Below are positions 48,204 through 57,763 of a stretch of DNA of 64,000 nucleotides, piece after piece. Source of the stretch: Rhodopirellula sp. Lineage in GTDB: Bacteria > Planctomycetota > Planctomycetia > Pirellulales > Pirellulaceae. The stretch covers positions 1 to 64,000 of the forward strand of contig NZGD01000253.1 in assembly GCA_002690925.1 (NCBI GenBank), read 5' to 3'. Each line of letters starts with the position of its first letter. Within the stretch, counting starts at the first letter, position 1. The translations under genes and the position numbers were made by a program. The notes beneath the pieces are model-generated. The model saw only the letters and a program-made list of their open reading frames with translations, was not told the DNA's origin and searched no databases.

Positions 48204-49610
48204 ATGGCAACTGACATCACTGAATCCGCAGAACTGGGCGAAATCAACAAGTACAATTTCCGCACCGAGACCACAGGTGTCTTCAAGGCGAAAAAAGGTA
48301 TCAATGCCGAAATTGTGAATCAGATTTCGGACATCAAAAACGAGCCGGACTGGATGCGAGAATTCCGGCTCAAATCATTGGAGATTTTTGAGTCACGCCC
48401 CATGCCAAAATGGGGTGGCGACATCGACATCGACTTTCAAGATATCTTTTACTATCTGAAGCCGACCAATGGCCAAGGTCGAACGTGGGATGACGTCCCG
48501 CAGGAGATCAAGGACACTTTCGACAAGCTTGGCATTCCTGAAGCAGAGAAAAAATTTCTCTCAGGCGTCAAAGCACAATTCGAAAGTGAAGTCATTTATG
48601 GATCACTTGAAGAAGATCTCGCGAAGCAGGGGGTCATTTTCACCGATACAGACACAGCAGTACGCGAACATCCGGAATTGCTACGAGAATACTTCGGCAA
48701 AATCATCCCACCGGAGGACAACAAGTTCGCTGCACTGAACAGCGCCGTCTGGTCAGGTGGTTCGTTCATCTACATCCCAAAAGGTGTTCATGTTGACTTC
48801 CCGCTGCAAGCATATTTCCGAATCAACGCGGAGAGCATGGGGCAATTTGAGCGGACGCTGATCATTGTCGACGAAGGTGCAAGCATTCACTACGTCGAAG
48901 GTTGCACTGCACCGATGTACTCCACCGAGAGTCTGCATAGTGCAGTGGTTGAGGTGATTGTCAAAAAGAATGCACGTTGCCGTTACACGACGATCCAGAA
49001 CTGGGCTAATAACATCTACAACCTCGTAACCAAAAGGGCGTACGCCTACGGCGACGCAACGATGGAGTGGGTTGATGGAAACTTGGGCAGCAAGCTGACC
49101 ATGAAGTACCCAGCGGTACATATGATGGAACCAGGTGCCCGGGGGGAAATTTTATCGATCGCGTTCTCCAGCGCGGGACAGCATCAAGACGCCGGTGCCA
49201 AACTTGTCCATGAAGCTCCGAACACAACGGGCCAAATCATTAGCAAGAGCATTAGCAAGAATGGAGGGCGAAGCAGTTATCGCGGTCTCGTCCGCGTCGA
49301 ACCCGGCGCCCACAACAGCAAGAACAATGTTGTTTGCGATGCACTGATTCTGGATCCGGAAAGCCGCAGCGACACTTATCCCTACATTGAAATCGCTGAA
49401 CAGGATGTCCAAATTGGACACGAGGCGAGTGTCTCCCGAATTGGTGAAGAACAAATGTTTTATCTCCTCAGTCGTGGGCTAACGGAACAGGAAGCAAGCA
49501 CTATGATCGTCAACGGATTCATCGAACCGTTGGTCAAAGAGTTGCCGATGGAGTACGCAATTGAAATGAATCGGTTGATTCAGTTGCAAATGGAAGGGAG
49601 CGTTGGCTAA
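48204..49610 (+). CDS. sufB: Fe-S cluster assembly scaffold SufB
   Basis: 468 residues, matching the usual ~470-480. The beta-helical core and C-terminal text are typical: [60 protein letters not shown], and near the end [21 protein letters not shown]. SufB accepts sulfur and builds the cluster on the SufBC2D complex. Starts 57 bases after sufC; followed by a 200-base gap before sufD. ATG at 48204. Confidence 0.97.
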   Translation: MATDITESAELGEINKYNFRTETTGVFKAKKGINAEIVNQISDIKNEPDWMREFRLKSLEIFESRPMPKWGGDIDIDFQDIFYYLKPTNGQGRTWDDVPQEIKDTFDKLGIPEAEKKFLSGVKAQFESEVIYGSLEEDLAKQGVIFTDTDTAVREHPELLREYFGKIIPPEDNKFAALNSAVWSGGSFIYIPKGVHVDFPLQAYFRINAESMGQFERTLIIVDEGASIHYVEGCTAPMYSTESLHSAVVEVIVKKNARCRYTTIQNWANNIYNLVTKRAYAYGDATMEWVDGNLGSKLTMKYPAVHMMEPGARGEILSIAFSSAGQHQDAGAKLVHEAPNTTGQIISKSISKNGGRSSYRGLVRVEPGAHNSKNNVVCDALILDPESRSDTYPYIEIAEQDVQIGHEASVSRIGEEQMFYLLSRGLTEQEASTMIVNGFIEPLVKELPMEYAIEMNRLIQLQMEGSVG

Positions 49611-49811
49611 TCCCCAAGTCCTTGAATCAAAATCGGGAACCGGGGCCGTCGCCTCGCGACTCATAACACTCACCTGATATCCCCCATTGAGGACTCAGGT
49701 CCACACTTCCGGGGACTTCGAACGACCGCTGATCTCGAGCCTCGGCAAATTCCAAGCTTTTTCAAGACGCGACCGCCCGAATCGGCGGTTTAGCGCAAAC
49801 ACTGAAGAAAC

Positions 49812-51134
49812 ATGACACAAACAACTCTTACTACTTTTGACCAGGCCGGATTCGATGCATTCATTGAATCACGTGACGAGCCTGACTGGTTGCTGGCGAT
49901 GCGACGTGAAGCATGGCAACACGGGTCGGACATGCAGTGGCCCGAACGCCGCCATGAAGAGTGGATTCGCACCGACATTCGAGCGTTCCAGATTGGCAAA
50001 TACAGTGTGCCTACTGGGCCTGACCAAGACGAACCCGCGTTGGCAGACCACGAGCAGGTACACCAGTTGCTGCAAGACGTTGACCTTGCAGGACGCATAG
50101 AAACCGTAGACAGCAAGATAGTCGGGGAAAGCCTTGACGAGTCAGCAGCCGAACGTGGTGTTGTGTTCGGAAGCCTTTCGCGCCTGTGCAAGACGCATCC
50201 CGATTTGGTTCGCAAACACCTTTTCACTGCTTTCGACCCGGACGAGGATAAGTTTGCAGCGTTGCATGCTGCTTTCTGGTCGGGTGGCCAGATCCTGTAC
50301 GTCCCTCGCGGAGTGGTCTTGGACCGCCCCGTTCACATCGGATCGATTCTCTCCGAAGGCGGAACCGACACCACGCACACATTGATCATCCTGGAAGACG
50401 GTGCGGAAGCGACCGTGCTTCACGAAAGCAACGGTGCTTCGACTAACGCTTCGGGACTGCATTTGGGTGCTGTCGAACTGATTCAAAAGCCGGGCTCGCA
50501 TCTGAGGTATGTCAACCTGCAGGAGTGGGGGCACAAAACGTACAATTTCGCCCAGCAGAAAGCATCAGTTGATCGTGACGCAACGCTGCAATGGACACTG
50601 GCTGCCATGGGTTCCATGCTGTCCAAGGTCAATCAAACCGTCGACCTCGTTGGCCCGGGAGCGAACAGTCAAGTGAACGGTGTGATGTTCACTGAGGCAC
50701 GGCAACACATTGCCTACCACACGCTTCAGCATCACAAAGCACCAGGATGCCGGAGTGACTTCCTCTACAAAGCAGCCCAGCAGGATAAAAGCCGCACTGT
50801 TTGGCGGGGAATGATCAAGGTGGACAAGGAGGCACAAAAAACCGACGGCTACCAGCGAAACGACAACCTGGTACTCTCGAACACGTCGCGAGCAGATTCA
50901 ATTCCCGGACTTGAGATCGAGGCAGATGATGTTCGTTGCACTCACGGAAGCACGACGGCCAAAGTCGACGAAGAGCAGATTTTCTACGCTCGCTGTCGAG
51001 GCTTTACCCGGAAAGAAGCCACCCGAATGATCGTCAGTGGATTCTTCCAGCAGATTTTCGATCGAATTTCAATCGAAAGTGTTCGTGAAGCTCTCGCAGC
51101 GGCGATCGCTCGCCAAGTGCGCGAGTACGAATGA
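49812..51134 (+). CDS. sufD: Fe-S cluster assembly protein SufD
   Basis: 440 residues, paralogous to SufB but distinct: CTHGSTTAKVDEEQIFYARCRGFTRKEA carries the SufD-type histidine in CTHG, and GAEATVLHESNG, YVNLQEWGHKTYNFAQQ and DFLYKAAQQDKSRTVWRGMI are typical. SufD pairs with SufB and is needed for iron entry. The N-terminal ~110 residues are variable. ATG at 49812. Confidence 0.95.
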   Translation: MTQTTLTTFDQAGFDAFIESRDEPDWLLAMRREAWQHGSDMQWPERRHEEWIRTDIRAFQIGKYSVPTGPDQDEPALADHEQVHQLLQDVDLAGRIETVDSKIVGESLDESAAERGVVFGSLSRLCKTHPDLVRKHLFTAFDPDEDKFAALHAAFWSGGQILYVPRGVVLDRPVHIGSILSEGGTDTTHTLIILEDGAEATVLHESNGASTNASGLHLGAVELIQKPGSHLRYVNLQEWGHKTYNFAQQKASVDRDATLQWTLAAMGSMLSKVNQTVDLVGPGANSQVNGVMFTEARQHIAYHTLQHHKAPGCRSDFLYKAAQQDKSRTVWRGMIKVDKEAQKTDGYQRNDNLVLSNTSRADSIPGLEIEADDVRCTHGSTTAKVDEEQIFYARCRGFTRKEATRMIVSGFFQQIFDRISIESVREALAAAIARQVREYE

Positions 51135-51332
51135 TCTTTTTGAAAGTGGCAGAATCACGGTACCCCTTGGCGGATGAGTGTCGTGCGTTATGCCGAATGA
51201 ATGCGTCTGGCAGACCAAATGAGTGATGCCACGACGAGTGAAGCATTGACGTAAATGCGTTTCAGATAATGCAACGCAGTTCATTTTTCATCTCGAAAAA
51301 CCAACACAAACGATTCACAGGATGTCCGCACC

Positions 51333-51653
51333 ATGGCACTTGCAGAAGACACAGTTCGCGAAGCATTGAAACAAGTCATCGACCCCGAGCTCTATGTCAA
51401 CATCGTTGACCTGGGGCTGATCTATGTGGTCAGCATTGGCGAGGAAGATGCAGATGGCAAGCACGAGGTCAACATCGAGATGACGATGACCAGCCCTATG
51501 TGTCCCGCTGGTCCGCAGTTGGTTGCTGGCACCAAGGGCGCAGCGGAAGGCTTGGAGGAAGTCACCACCTGTGAAGTCAAGGTGGTGATGGAACCGGCAT
51601 GGTCGCCTGATCTGATGACCGATGAAGCTCGTGACCATCTCGGCATTTTCTAG
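51333..51653 (+). CDS. DUF59 / MIP18-family metal-sulfur assembly protein (SufT-like)
   Basis: 106 residues. The whole protein is one DUF59 domain: REALKQVIDPELYVNIVDLGLIYVV with the conserved DPE and DLGL, then MTMTSPMCPAG with the reactive cysteine, and AWSPDLMTDEARDHLGIF at the end. In this family SufT/PaaD-type proteins help mature Fe-S proteins. It lies last in the suf operon, about 200 bases after sufD. ATG at 51333. Confidence 0.93.
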   Translation: MALAEDTVREALKQVIDPELYVNIVDLGLIYVVSIGEEDADGKHEVNIEMTMTSPMCPAGPQLVAGTKGAAEGLEEVTTCEVKVVMEPAWSPDLMTDEARDHLGIF

Positions 51654-51831
51654 GATTTCCCAAAAAGCCAGCCTCCTTTTCCTATCCCCGAGCCTACCGA
51701 ATGCACCTCGGCCTGAATGAGTTTTCAGGCCCGCTTATCCTGCTGCATTCCAACGGGGCTTCCAGTTTTCGGTATCATGGGCACCGCGTGGTCCTCGTCT
51801 GCCCGATACCAGCCGTTCGGAGACACACAAC

Positions 51832-52860
51832 ATGCGAATTTTTGTCGGAGAGTATGTCTGCGGCGGTGGACTTGCTGATAAAGCGATCGACGAAATCCCC
51901 TCCAGCCTTCGGCGTGAGGGTGCGGCGATGCTGCAGTCCATCGTCTCTGACCTTGCGGAGGTCGCCGAAACAGTCGTCCCTCTGGACCCTCGCTTTGCAG
52001 GCACTTTTTTCAGCAACACCACCGACACGGTCAACATCGAGCGTGACCAGTCGCTCTGGGGGCAATGGGTAGCAGCAGCACAAACATGTGACGCCGCTTT
52101 GCTTGTCGCTCCTGAAAGCGACGGCATTCTCGCCCAAGCAGTCGCCATGCTACGGGCCAGTGGCATCGATGTCATCGCCGGAAGCGGCGATTTTCTGCGC
52201 ACAGCAAGTGACAAACACCTCACTGCAAAAATCCTGCACACTGCTGGTGTTTCTCACCCACCCTACATGACGCTGACAGACCGCCGCATGGAGCAGGAAC
52301 TGCAAAGCTTCGAGAAGTTTGTCGTTAAACCACGTGACGGATGCGGAACCCAAGAAATCAGGATGTATGATTCTTTCGACAAAGCGTCCAACGACTTGAC
52401 CGAGGATGGAATCCTGCAAGCGTGGATACCAGGAAGGGCAATCTCGATCGCTTTGGTCGCCTCTGCGACCCAACATACGTTCCTGCCAGCCGTCTCGCAG
52501 CACCTCTCTGATTCCCATTGCGAGTATAGTGGTGGAATGGGGCCGTTGGATGACGATGCTCAACGTCGGGCCGCAGCCCTTGCATCTCGAGCCATCGTGG
52601 CCATGCCACCAACGGCGCGTGGTTTTGTTGGCTTGGACCTGCTGCTTGGAGAACGTCCGAGTGAAGACTGTGTGATCGAGATCAATCCTCGCCTGACCAC
52701 CTCCTACGTGGGCTTGCGTCGGATGATTAACGGAAACCTCGCAGCACGACTCTTTGATTTGGAAACTGGTCCCGTTTCCTGCTGCACCGCCGCCAATTCG
52801 GTGCGTTGGACTCCCGATGGAGACGTCTGGATCAATGACAAAGTGGTCGAAAGTGCGTGA
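51832..52860 (+). CDS. ATP-grasp ligase, MfnD-like (tyramine-glutamate ligase type)
   Basis: 342 residues. N-terminal MRIFVGEYVCGGGL, a central lobe with KFVVKPRDGCGTQEI (ATP-binding lysine) and the Mg-binding end CVIEINPRLTTSYVGLRR are features of the MfnD family, ATP-grasp enzymes that join glutamate to tyramine in methanofuran synthesis. The next two genes are MfnF-like and MfnE-like, which makes this assignment much stronger than it would be alone. Its start ATG is at 51832, 178 bases after the suf operon, and it overlaps the next gene by 4 bases (GTGA). Confidence 0.82.
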   Translation: MRIFVGEYVCGGGLADKAIDEIPSSLRREGAAMLQSIVSDLAEVAETVVPLDPRFAGTFFSNTTDTVNIERDQSLWGQWVAAAQTCDAALLVAPESDGILAQAVAMLRASGIDVIAGSGDFLRTASDKHLTAKILHTAGVSHPPYMTLTDRRMEQELQSFEKFVVKPRDGCGTQEIRMYDSFDKASNDLTEDGILQAWIPGRAISIALVASATQHTFLPAVSQHLSDSHCEYSGGMGPLDDDAQRRAAALASRAIVAMPPTARGFVGLDLLLGERPSEDCVIEINPRLTTSYVGLRRMINGNLAARLFDLETGPVSCCTAANSVRWTPDGDVWINDKVVESA

Positions 52861-53903
52861 TACCTGACATGCAAAAGCTCGTTCTCGGAATGGACATTGG
52901 TGGCGCCAACCTCAAGTATGCCAGTTCATGCGGTACCGCCATAGCACGTGAATTTGCCATGTGGTTAACGCCCGAGCAGCTTTCACAGAGCCTGATCGAA
53001 GACATGCAAAAGCATTTTATCGATTGTGGCATCATGCCCGATGAATTGGCCGTCACCATGACGGGTGAACTGGCAGACTGTTTTCTCGACCGCAAAATAG
53101 GTGTTGAGCATATCGTCCAACAGACCTGCCATGCCGCCGAACAACTTAATGTCGAGAATGTGCGATTTTATGGAGTCGACGGCTGTTTTCATCAAGCAAA
53201 CCATGCCCGTGAAGATCCAGATCTGGTCGCGGCAGCCAATTGGCATGCACTCGCCAACTTCGTTGGCCGCGAAATCGCATCGGACGCCCTGCTGATTGAC
53301 ATCGGTTCAACCACAACTGACATCATTCCAATCAGTGAAAAAAAAGTTCTCACCGATGCACTCACGGACTACGACCGCCTGTGTGATGGATCCCTTGTTT
53401 ACATCGGTTGCAGACGGACTCCCGCCTGCGGACTTGTCAACAACCTCGAATACCAAGGCATCTCCACCCCGGTCATGAATGAGTTGTTCGCGACCATCGA
53501 TGATGCCATGCTAGTGCTCGGACACACCGTCGAAAATGTCAATGACTGCAACAGCGCCGATGGCAAACCAAGATCACGACCACTTGCAGCAAATCGACTT
53601 GCCAGAATGATCGGACTTGATCGCAGAAGCATCAACCTTGCTCAGGCAAAAAAGCTTGCTGAACAAATCATCGCTGCAGCAAACCAAAGAATTAGTCATG
53701 CCATCAACAAACATCAAAGGCACCCTGCCTGGGTGCTAAGTGGTCATGGCAAGGCGTTGGTTTCCATTCCCAATGGACAACCGACACTCCATCTTGCAGA
53801 TCACCTTGGGCCCGAAGTTGCTCGATGTGCGCCAGCCTATGCAGTGGCACGACTCAATTCCAACGAAAATCAGAGAGAACCTGACGATGCTGCGGGTCAT
53901 TAA
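52857..53903 (+). CDS. Hydantoinase/oxoprolinase-fold protein, MfnF-like
   Basis: 348 residues from a GTG at 52857; an ATG four codons later is possible. The ASKHA-type phosphate loop GMDIGGANLKYAS, second loop LLIDIGSTTTDIIPI, and YIGCRRTPACGL match the family whose archaeal member MfnF condenses the furan diphosphate with glutamyl-tyramine. NTP-binding C-terminal text VLSGHGKALV is present. Overlaps mfnD-like by 4 bases and mfnE-like by 17. The exact cofactor made in bacteria may differ from archaeal methanofuran. Confidence 0.82.
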   Translation: MIPDMQKLVLGMDIGGANLKYASSCGTAIAREFAMWLTPEQLSQSLIEDMQKHFIDCGIMPDELAVTMTGELADCFLDRKIGVEHIVQQTCHAAEQLNVENVRFYGVDGCFHQANHAREDPDLVAAANWHALANFVGREIASDALLIDIGSTTTDIIPISEKKVLTDALTDYDRLCDGSLVYIGCRRTPACGLVNNLEYQGISTPVMNELFATIDDAMLVLGHTVENVNDCNSADGKPRSRPLAANRLARMIGLDRRSINLAQAKKLAEQIIAAANQRISHAINKHQRHPAWVLSGHGKALVSIPNGQPTLHLADHLGPEVARCAPAYAVARLNSNENQREPDDAAGH

Positions 53904-54489
53904 GATAGGAGGAAGCATCCTGTTGCGTAACAATCTCGCAGCGACAGTCCACCAATGGCTGGATGCCCACCCCGCCGACGAGACGATGGTAATCATAGGG
54001 GGTGGCAAATTAATTGATGCAGTGCGTGAACTTGATCAACAACACACTATGTCCCCGCAACAGACGCACTGGATGTGTGTAGACTTACTGACAGCCACCG
54101 CCAGTTTTGCAGCAGAGATTTTTGGCTGGCCATTAGTCGCCACCGAGCAAGAGTGGAACGTGGCCATTGAGCAAAGCAAAACTCTCCCCAAACCGCATGG
54201 CCCCGCGGTGCCAACGGTGATCACACCGAACGTTTTCTACAACAGAAAGAATAGCAAAAACAAAAACATCTTAGACATGCGAGTTCCCAATGACTGGCGA
54301 ACCACAACCGACACGATTGCAGCTTTACTGGCACACCGGATTGATGCTGACGAATTGGTGTTACTGAAATCATGCCCAATTGTCTCAAAGATGTCCTTCA
54401 CAAAGCTTGCTGAGGCAGGGATCGTCGATGAGGCTTTCCCAGAAATCGCAACGGGCCTCAAAACGATCCGGGTTGAACAACTAAAGTGA
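53887..54489 (+). CDS. Amino acid kinase-fold protein, MfnE-like
   Basis: 200 residues from ATG at 53887, chosen because MLRVIKIGGSILL is the typical kinase start; the frame is open upstream inside the previous gene. Amino-acid-kinase features: KIGGSIL, MVIIGGGKLIDAVRELD and, before the end, DTIAALLAHRIDADELVLLKS. This short form corresponds to MfnE, which phosphorylates the aminomethylfuran phosphate in methanofuran synthesis. Last gene of the tightly overlapping trio. A 9-bp inverted repeat begins right at the stop codon. Confidence 0.8.
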   Translation: MLRVIKIGGSILLRNNLAATVHQWLDAHPADETMVIIGGGKLIDAVRELDQQHTMSPQQTHWMCVDLLTATASFAAEIFGWPLVATEQEWNVAIEQSKTLPKPHGPAVPTVITPNVFYNRKNSKNKNILDMRVPNDWRTTTDTIAALLAHRIDADELVLLKSCPIVSKMSFTKLAEAGIVDEAFPEIATGLKTIRVEQLK

Positions 54490-54679
54490 GTCGCCCACAG
54501 CAGCCGAATCAGCAGCGAATCCAACAACAAAACGCCTAATATCACCCGCGTGGGCGACCATGCATCTCTGGCTTTTGACGCCACGCTGCATTCATCATCA
54601 CCCGTAAGGGTTTGACCTTAAGCCGTCAACGTTGACCTGCGTTTGACCGCTTCGCCGCTCACCGCTGAGACTGCCTGCG

Positions 54680-56503
54680 TTACGGTTGATTGACGGCATC
54701 GCTTGGCGATGCTGATTGGCGTCGTTTATCCAGCAGGCGAGCCCGGAGCCGGTTCCCATGCTCCTGTGGATCACCATCGGTTTTGTAAAGCTTGATAGCT
54801 TCGTCAACCTGCCCGCTCTGTTCCAGACTTCGAGCGAGGTTATATCGTGCCGCGGCCACCCAAGGCGACAACACATCACCAGTCAATTCACGGCGAGAGA
54901 TCAACTCCGAATCAAGCACACGCTTTGCAAACCAAGTCTGCGCGGTTTCGTATCTCCCGTCGTCATATTGGATCAAACTGACCCAGTAGGTCGCAGCATT
55001 CTTCCCCATTCGCATCAAATCCTGAGCATAGCGGAGCTGCATTTCATATTGTTTCTCGTCCATTCCCAGTTCGCGGCGAACCCCGTAAGCCTTTTGCAAG
55101 TTGACGTCAATTCCGAGATCCTCAATTTCAAACTCGGGTGCGCGCTGCCGGAGGTAAAGCACTCTCGCCCCCTCAGCATCTTCCTCATCATTTTTATCGA
55201 ACTGCCCATGCAGATGTCGCCACCGAGCCAATGCCAATAATTTTGCATTGTCGGTCATATCTTCAATGATGGACCAGGAGGCTCGCGACCAGAACGTCAA
55301 AAGCGGATCACGCCCTGCCGCAGCCTTCAACTCGGCAGCATAGACCTCAGCGAGCACGGGAACATCCCAAAGCCGGACCCCTGCGATGCCCGGCACAGCA
55401 TCAATCTCGATTGCCAAGGCATCAACATCAACGAATGTTTTCATCCGACGCATACCGGTCAAACCTGACTCAAGTTGCTTCATTCGAAGACTGACTGCTT
55501 CTGGTGTCACATTCAGAAGAGCGATCGATTGCTGCACATCAGATTTCGACACTGGGTAGTCGAAATAGGAAACCACGTTCAAGCGTCGCAACACTGATGC
55601 GTCAGACCGCGCCTGACGCAACGTAGCAATTCCCTCCTGCCCCGGACCCGGTATGTAACAGCCAAGTTCAGGCTCAAACAGATAGACACTCTTACCTATC
55701 AATACACCAACACTCCACGGCGTAAGCGTTCCATCTTGCTCGGATTGGGTCGCCAAAACAAAAGCGGGAATGGAAGCCTGTCGACACAATTGAGTGAAAA
55801 CCCCGGCACGCTGCTGCGAATCACCGAGACCACGCCAAACAGTTTCGTAATCAGTCTGCCGATACCCCGGACCTTGAAACTGCATCCCCAATGAAAATTC
55901 TGGGATTGACATTCCACTGGGGAAAGGCGGATGTGGCAGCAAGCTTGTCTCAGGCTGCAGCGGCTCATACCCCACGTTCCTGACGGTCCAGTCGAACATT
56001 CGTACTGCTGTACGTAGTTTCACAACCTCCTCTTCGGGAAGTCTTGATTCGATTTCGTTCAACCAATCCTTCAACAAAGGATCCTCACCTGACTCACGAT
56101 CGATCCACTCAGAGATCTGGCGGAACAGATAGCAATCCCTCAGATAATCGGTATCAGAGCCAACGAACGACGCTTGCTCGGTCAACGCCCTAGCCTGCTC
56201 CTCGGGCATCACAGCACTGATTGTTTTGAGCAAGGGCGTGACTTTCTCATCACCGAATGTCTTGCTTTCACCCCAGCGATTCAGATGGTAGATCACCTCT
56301 CGTTGAGCTTCCTGCGGGTTCAGCTCAACGAGCCTCGTTAACAGGCTGTGGACCTCCCCCAGATGATCAACTGTAGTGTCGGCTTGGATTCGAGCCTGCC
56401 GCTGCCGCTCGATCGCCCGAACCTTAGCGGCATTATCACTACAACCAGCGGCCACCATCACAGCAGCTGAGAGTCCCAGTAGCAAGAATTTTCTGTGTGG
56501 CAT
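54680..56503 (-). CDS. Large lipoprotein with transglutaminase-like centre and C-terminal repeats
   Basis: 607 residues from ATG at 56501-56503, giving the lipoprotein signal MPHRKFLLLGLSAAVMVAAGC with a clean lipobox. Residues ~160-310 resemble a degraded transglutaminase-type fold: AVRMFDWTVRNVGYEP, then QQRAGVFTQLCRQASIPAFVLA, with the catalytic cysteine equivalent not convincing. The C-terminal 120 residues contain tetratricopeptide-like helices (NAATYWVSLIQYDDGRYETAQTW; AARYNLARSLEQSGQVDEAIKLYK). Location outer or inner membrane surface; function unknown. It reads away from kdsA, which lies upstream on the same strand. Confidence 0.75.
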   Translation of the reverse strand: MPHRKFLLLGLSAAVMVAAGCSDNAAKVRAIERQRQARIQADTTVDHLGEVHSLLTRLVELNPQEAQREVIYHLNRWGESKTFGDEKVTPLLKTISAVMPEEQARALTEQASFVGSDTDYLRDCYLFRQISEWIDRESGEDPLLKDWLNEIESRLPEEEVVKLRTAVRMFDWTVRNVGYEPLQPETSLLPHPPFPSGMSIPEFSLGMQFQGPGYRQTDYETVWRGLGDSQQRAGVFTQLCRQASIPAFVLATQSEQDGTLTPWSVGVLIGKSVYLFEPELGCYIPGPGQEGIATLRQARSDASVLRRLNVVSYFDYPVSKSDVQQSIALLNVTPEAVSLRMKQLESGLTGMRRMKTFVDVDALAIEIDAVPGIAGVRLWDVPVLAEVYAAELKAAAGRDPLLTFWSRASWSIIEDMTDNAKLLALARWRHLHGQFDKNDEEDAEGARVLYLRQRAPEFEIEDLGIDVNLQKAYGVRRELGMDEKQYEMQLRYAQDLMRMGKNAATYWVSLIQYDDGRYETAQTWFAKRVLDSELISRRELTGDVLSPWVAAARYNLARSLEQSGQVDEAIKLYKTDGDPQEHGNRLRARLLDKRRQSASPSDAVNQP

Positions 56504-56680
56504 GACAAGTCCACCTGCGTACGTCGCTGGATTCATGAATTTCCGCATCGTTCAGTTTTACTTCCAGGTCGGCATGGCCAAGGTCAGGGGTTGAGAGCGG
56601 ACGAGACGGGGTCGGCCATGAAAGAACACGAGAGCGTCTCTCCGATCGTCCTGAGAGGAGTTCAACGCCGTGCCGTGCAA

Positions 56681-57514
56681 TCAAGCTTCTGCGGCAACGG
56701 ACTGAGCGACCTCACGCAGCCTCAGAAGTCGCATCATAGTCGCCTCAAAGGCATGCAGCGGAATCATGTTCGGACCATCGCTCGGTGACGTCTCCGGATC
56801 AGGGTGTGTCTCGAAAAAGAGTGCGTCAGTACCGATTGCTACGGCTGCGCGGGCCAATGGTTCAACCATTTCCCGGTTTCCGCCGGTCGCCCCCCCCAAT
56901 CCTCCGGGCCTCTGCACGCTGTGTGTGGCATCAAACACAACAGGGACGCCTAAATTTCGCATCAGGACCAACGACTGCATGTCGTTGACAAGCCTTCCAT
57001 AGCCAAAGAAAGTTCCACGCTCGCACAGCATGATGCCGCCGTCACCACTGCCTTGAACCTTGTCAACGACGTATTTCATGTCCTCTGGCGACATGAACTG
57101 CCCTTTTTTGACATTCACAGGCCGCCCCGTTCCAGCTGCCGCCACCAACAAATCCGTCTGTCGAGCCAGAAAAGCGGGGATCTGCAACAGATCACAAACC
57201 TGACCGACAGCTTCCGCCTGCTCGGGAAGGTGCAAGTCAGTAGTTGTGGGCAACCCTGTCTTGCTGCCGATCACTTCCATCATTTTGAGCCCCTGCTCCA
57301 AGCCCGGCCCTCGCTTCGCATTCAAACTTGTTCGATTCGCTTTGTCGAACGAGCCTTTGAAGACCACATTGACATCAGATCGCTCGTTAAGTCGGGCCAG
57401 CGGCTCGGCAATCTCCAAAGCAAGATCCACCGATTGCAATACACATGGCCCCGCGATCAACAACAAAGGTTGCCCCGGACCACACAAATAGCTGCCAACA
57501 GTCACGCTGCTCAT
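56681..57514 (-). CDS. kdsA: 3-deoxy-D-manno-octulosonate 8-phosphate synthase
   Basis: 277 residues from ATG at 57512-57514; the frame is open further 5' but only this start gives the usual ~280-residue enzyme. It condenses phosphoenolpyruvate with arabinose-5-phosphate for Kdo, a core sugar of lipopolysaccharide. Motifs: [58 protein letters not shown]. The Cys in AGPC indicates the metal-dependent class, unlike E. coli KdsA with Asn. It supports an outer membrane with LPS-type glycolipid. Confidence 0.95.
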   Translation of the reverse strand: MSSVTVGSYLCGPGQPLLLIAGPCVLQSVDLALEIAEPLARLNERSDVNVVFKGSFDKANRTSLNAKRGPGLEQGLKMMEVIGSKTGLPTTTDLHLPEQAEAVGQVCDLLQIPAFLARQTDLLVAAAGTGRPVNVKKGQFMSPEDMKYVVDKVQGSGDGGIMLCERGTFFGYGRLVNDMQSLVLMRNLGVPVVFDATHSVQRPGGLGGATGGNREMVEPLARAAVAIGTDALFFETHPDPETSPSDGPNMIPLHAFEATMMRLLRLREVAQSVAAEA

Positions 57515-57763
57515 ATAAATGCCGCCGAGATTGGTTCCTAAGTCTGACAAATCAACAGAATGCAAAGTTTCGGCTAAGCCGACCTCGACGACAAGCCGTC
57601 TGTGGCACCCCTTCTGGATCATGACGCTGGCTCCAACCCACGGTTTGCGAGCCGTAGCCGCCCATCGATTGGCTGAGTGATCAGCATTCAAACCAGGTAC
57701 CCCATCTTCTTTCTCACGAACGATGTTCGCTCTGGATGGCACAACCGTTTGGCTCACGGATGA

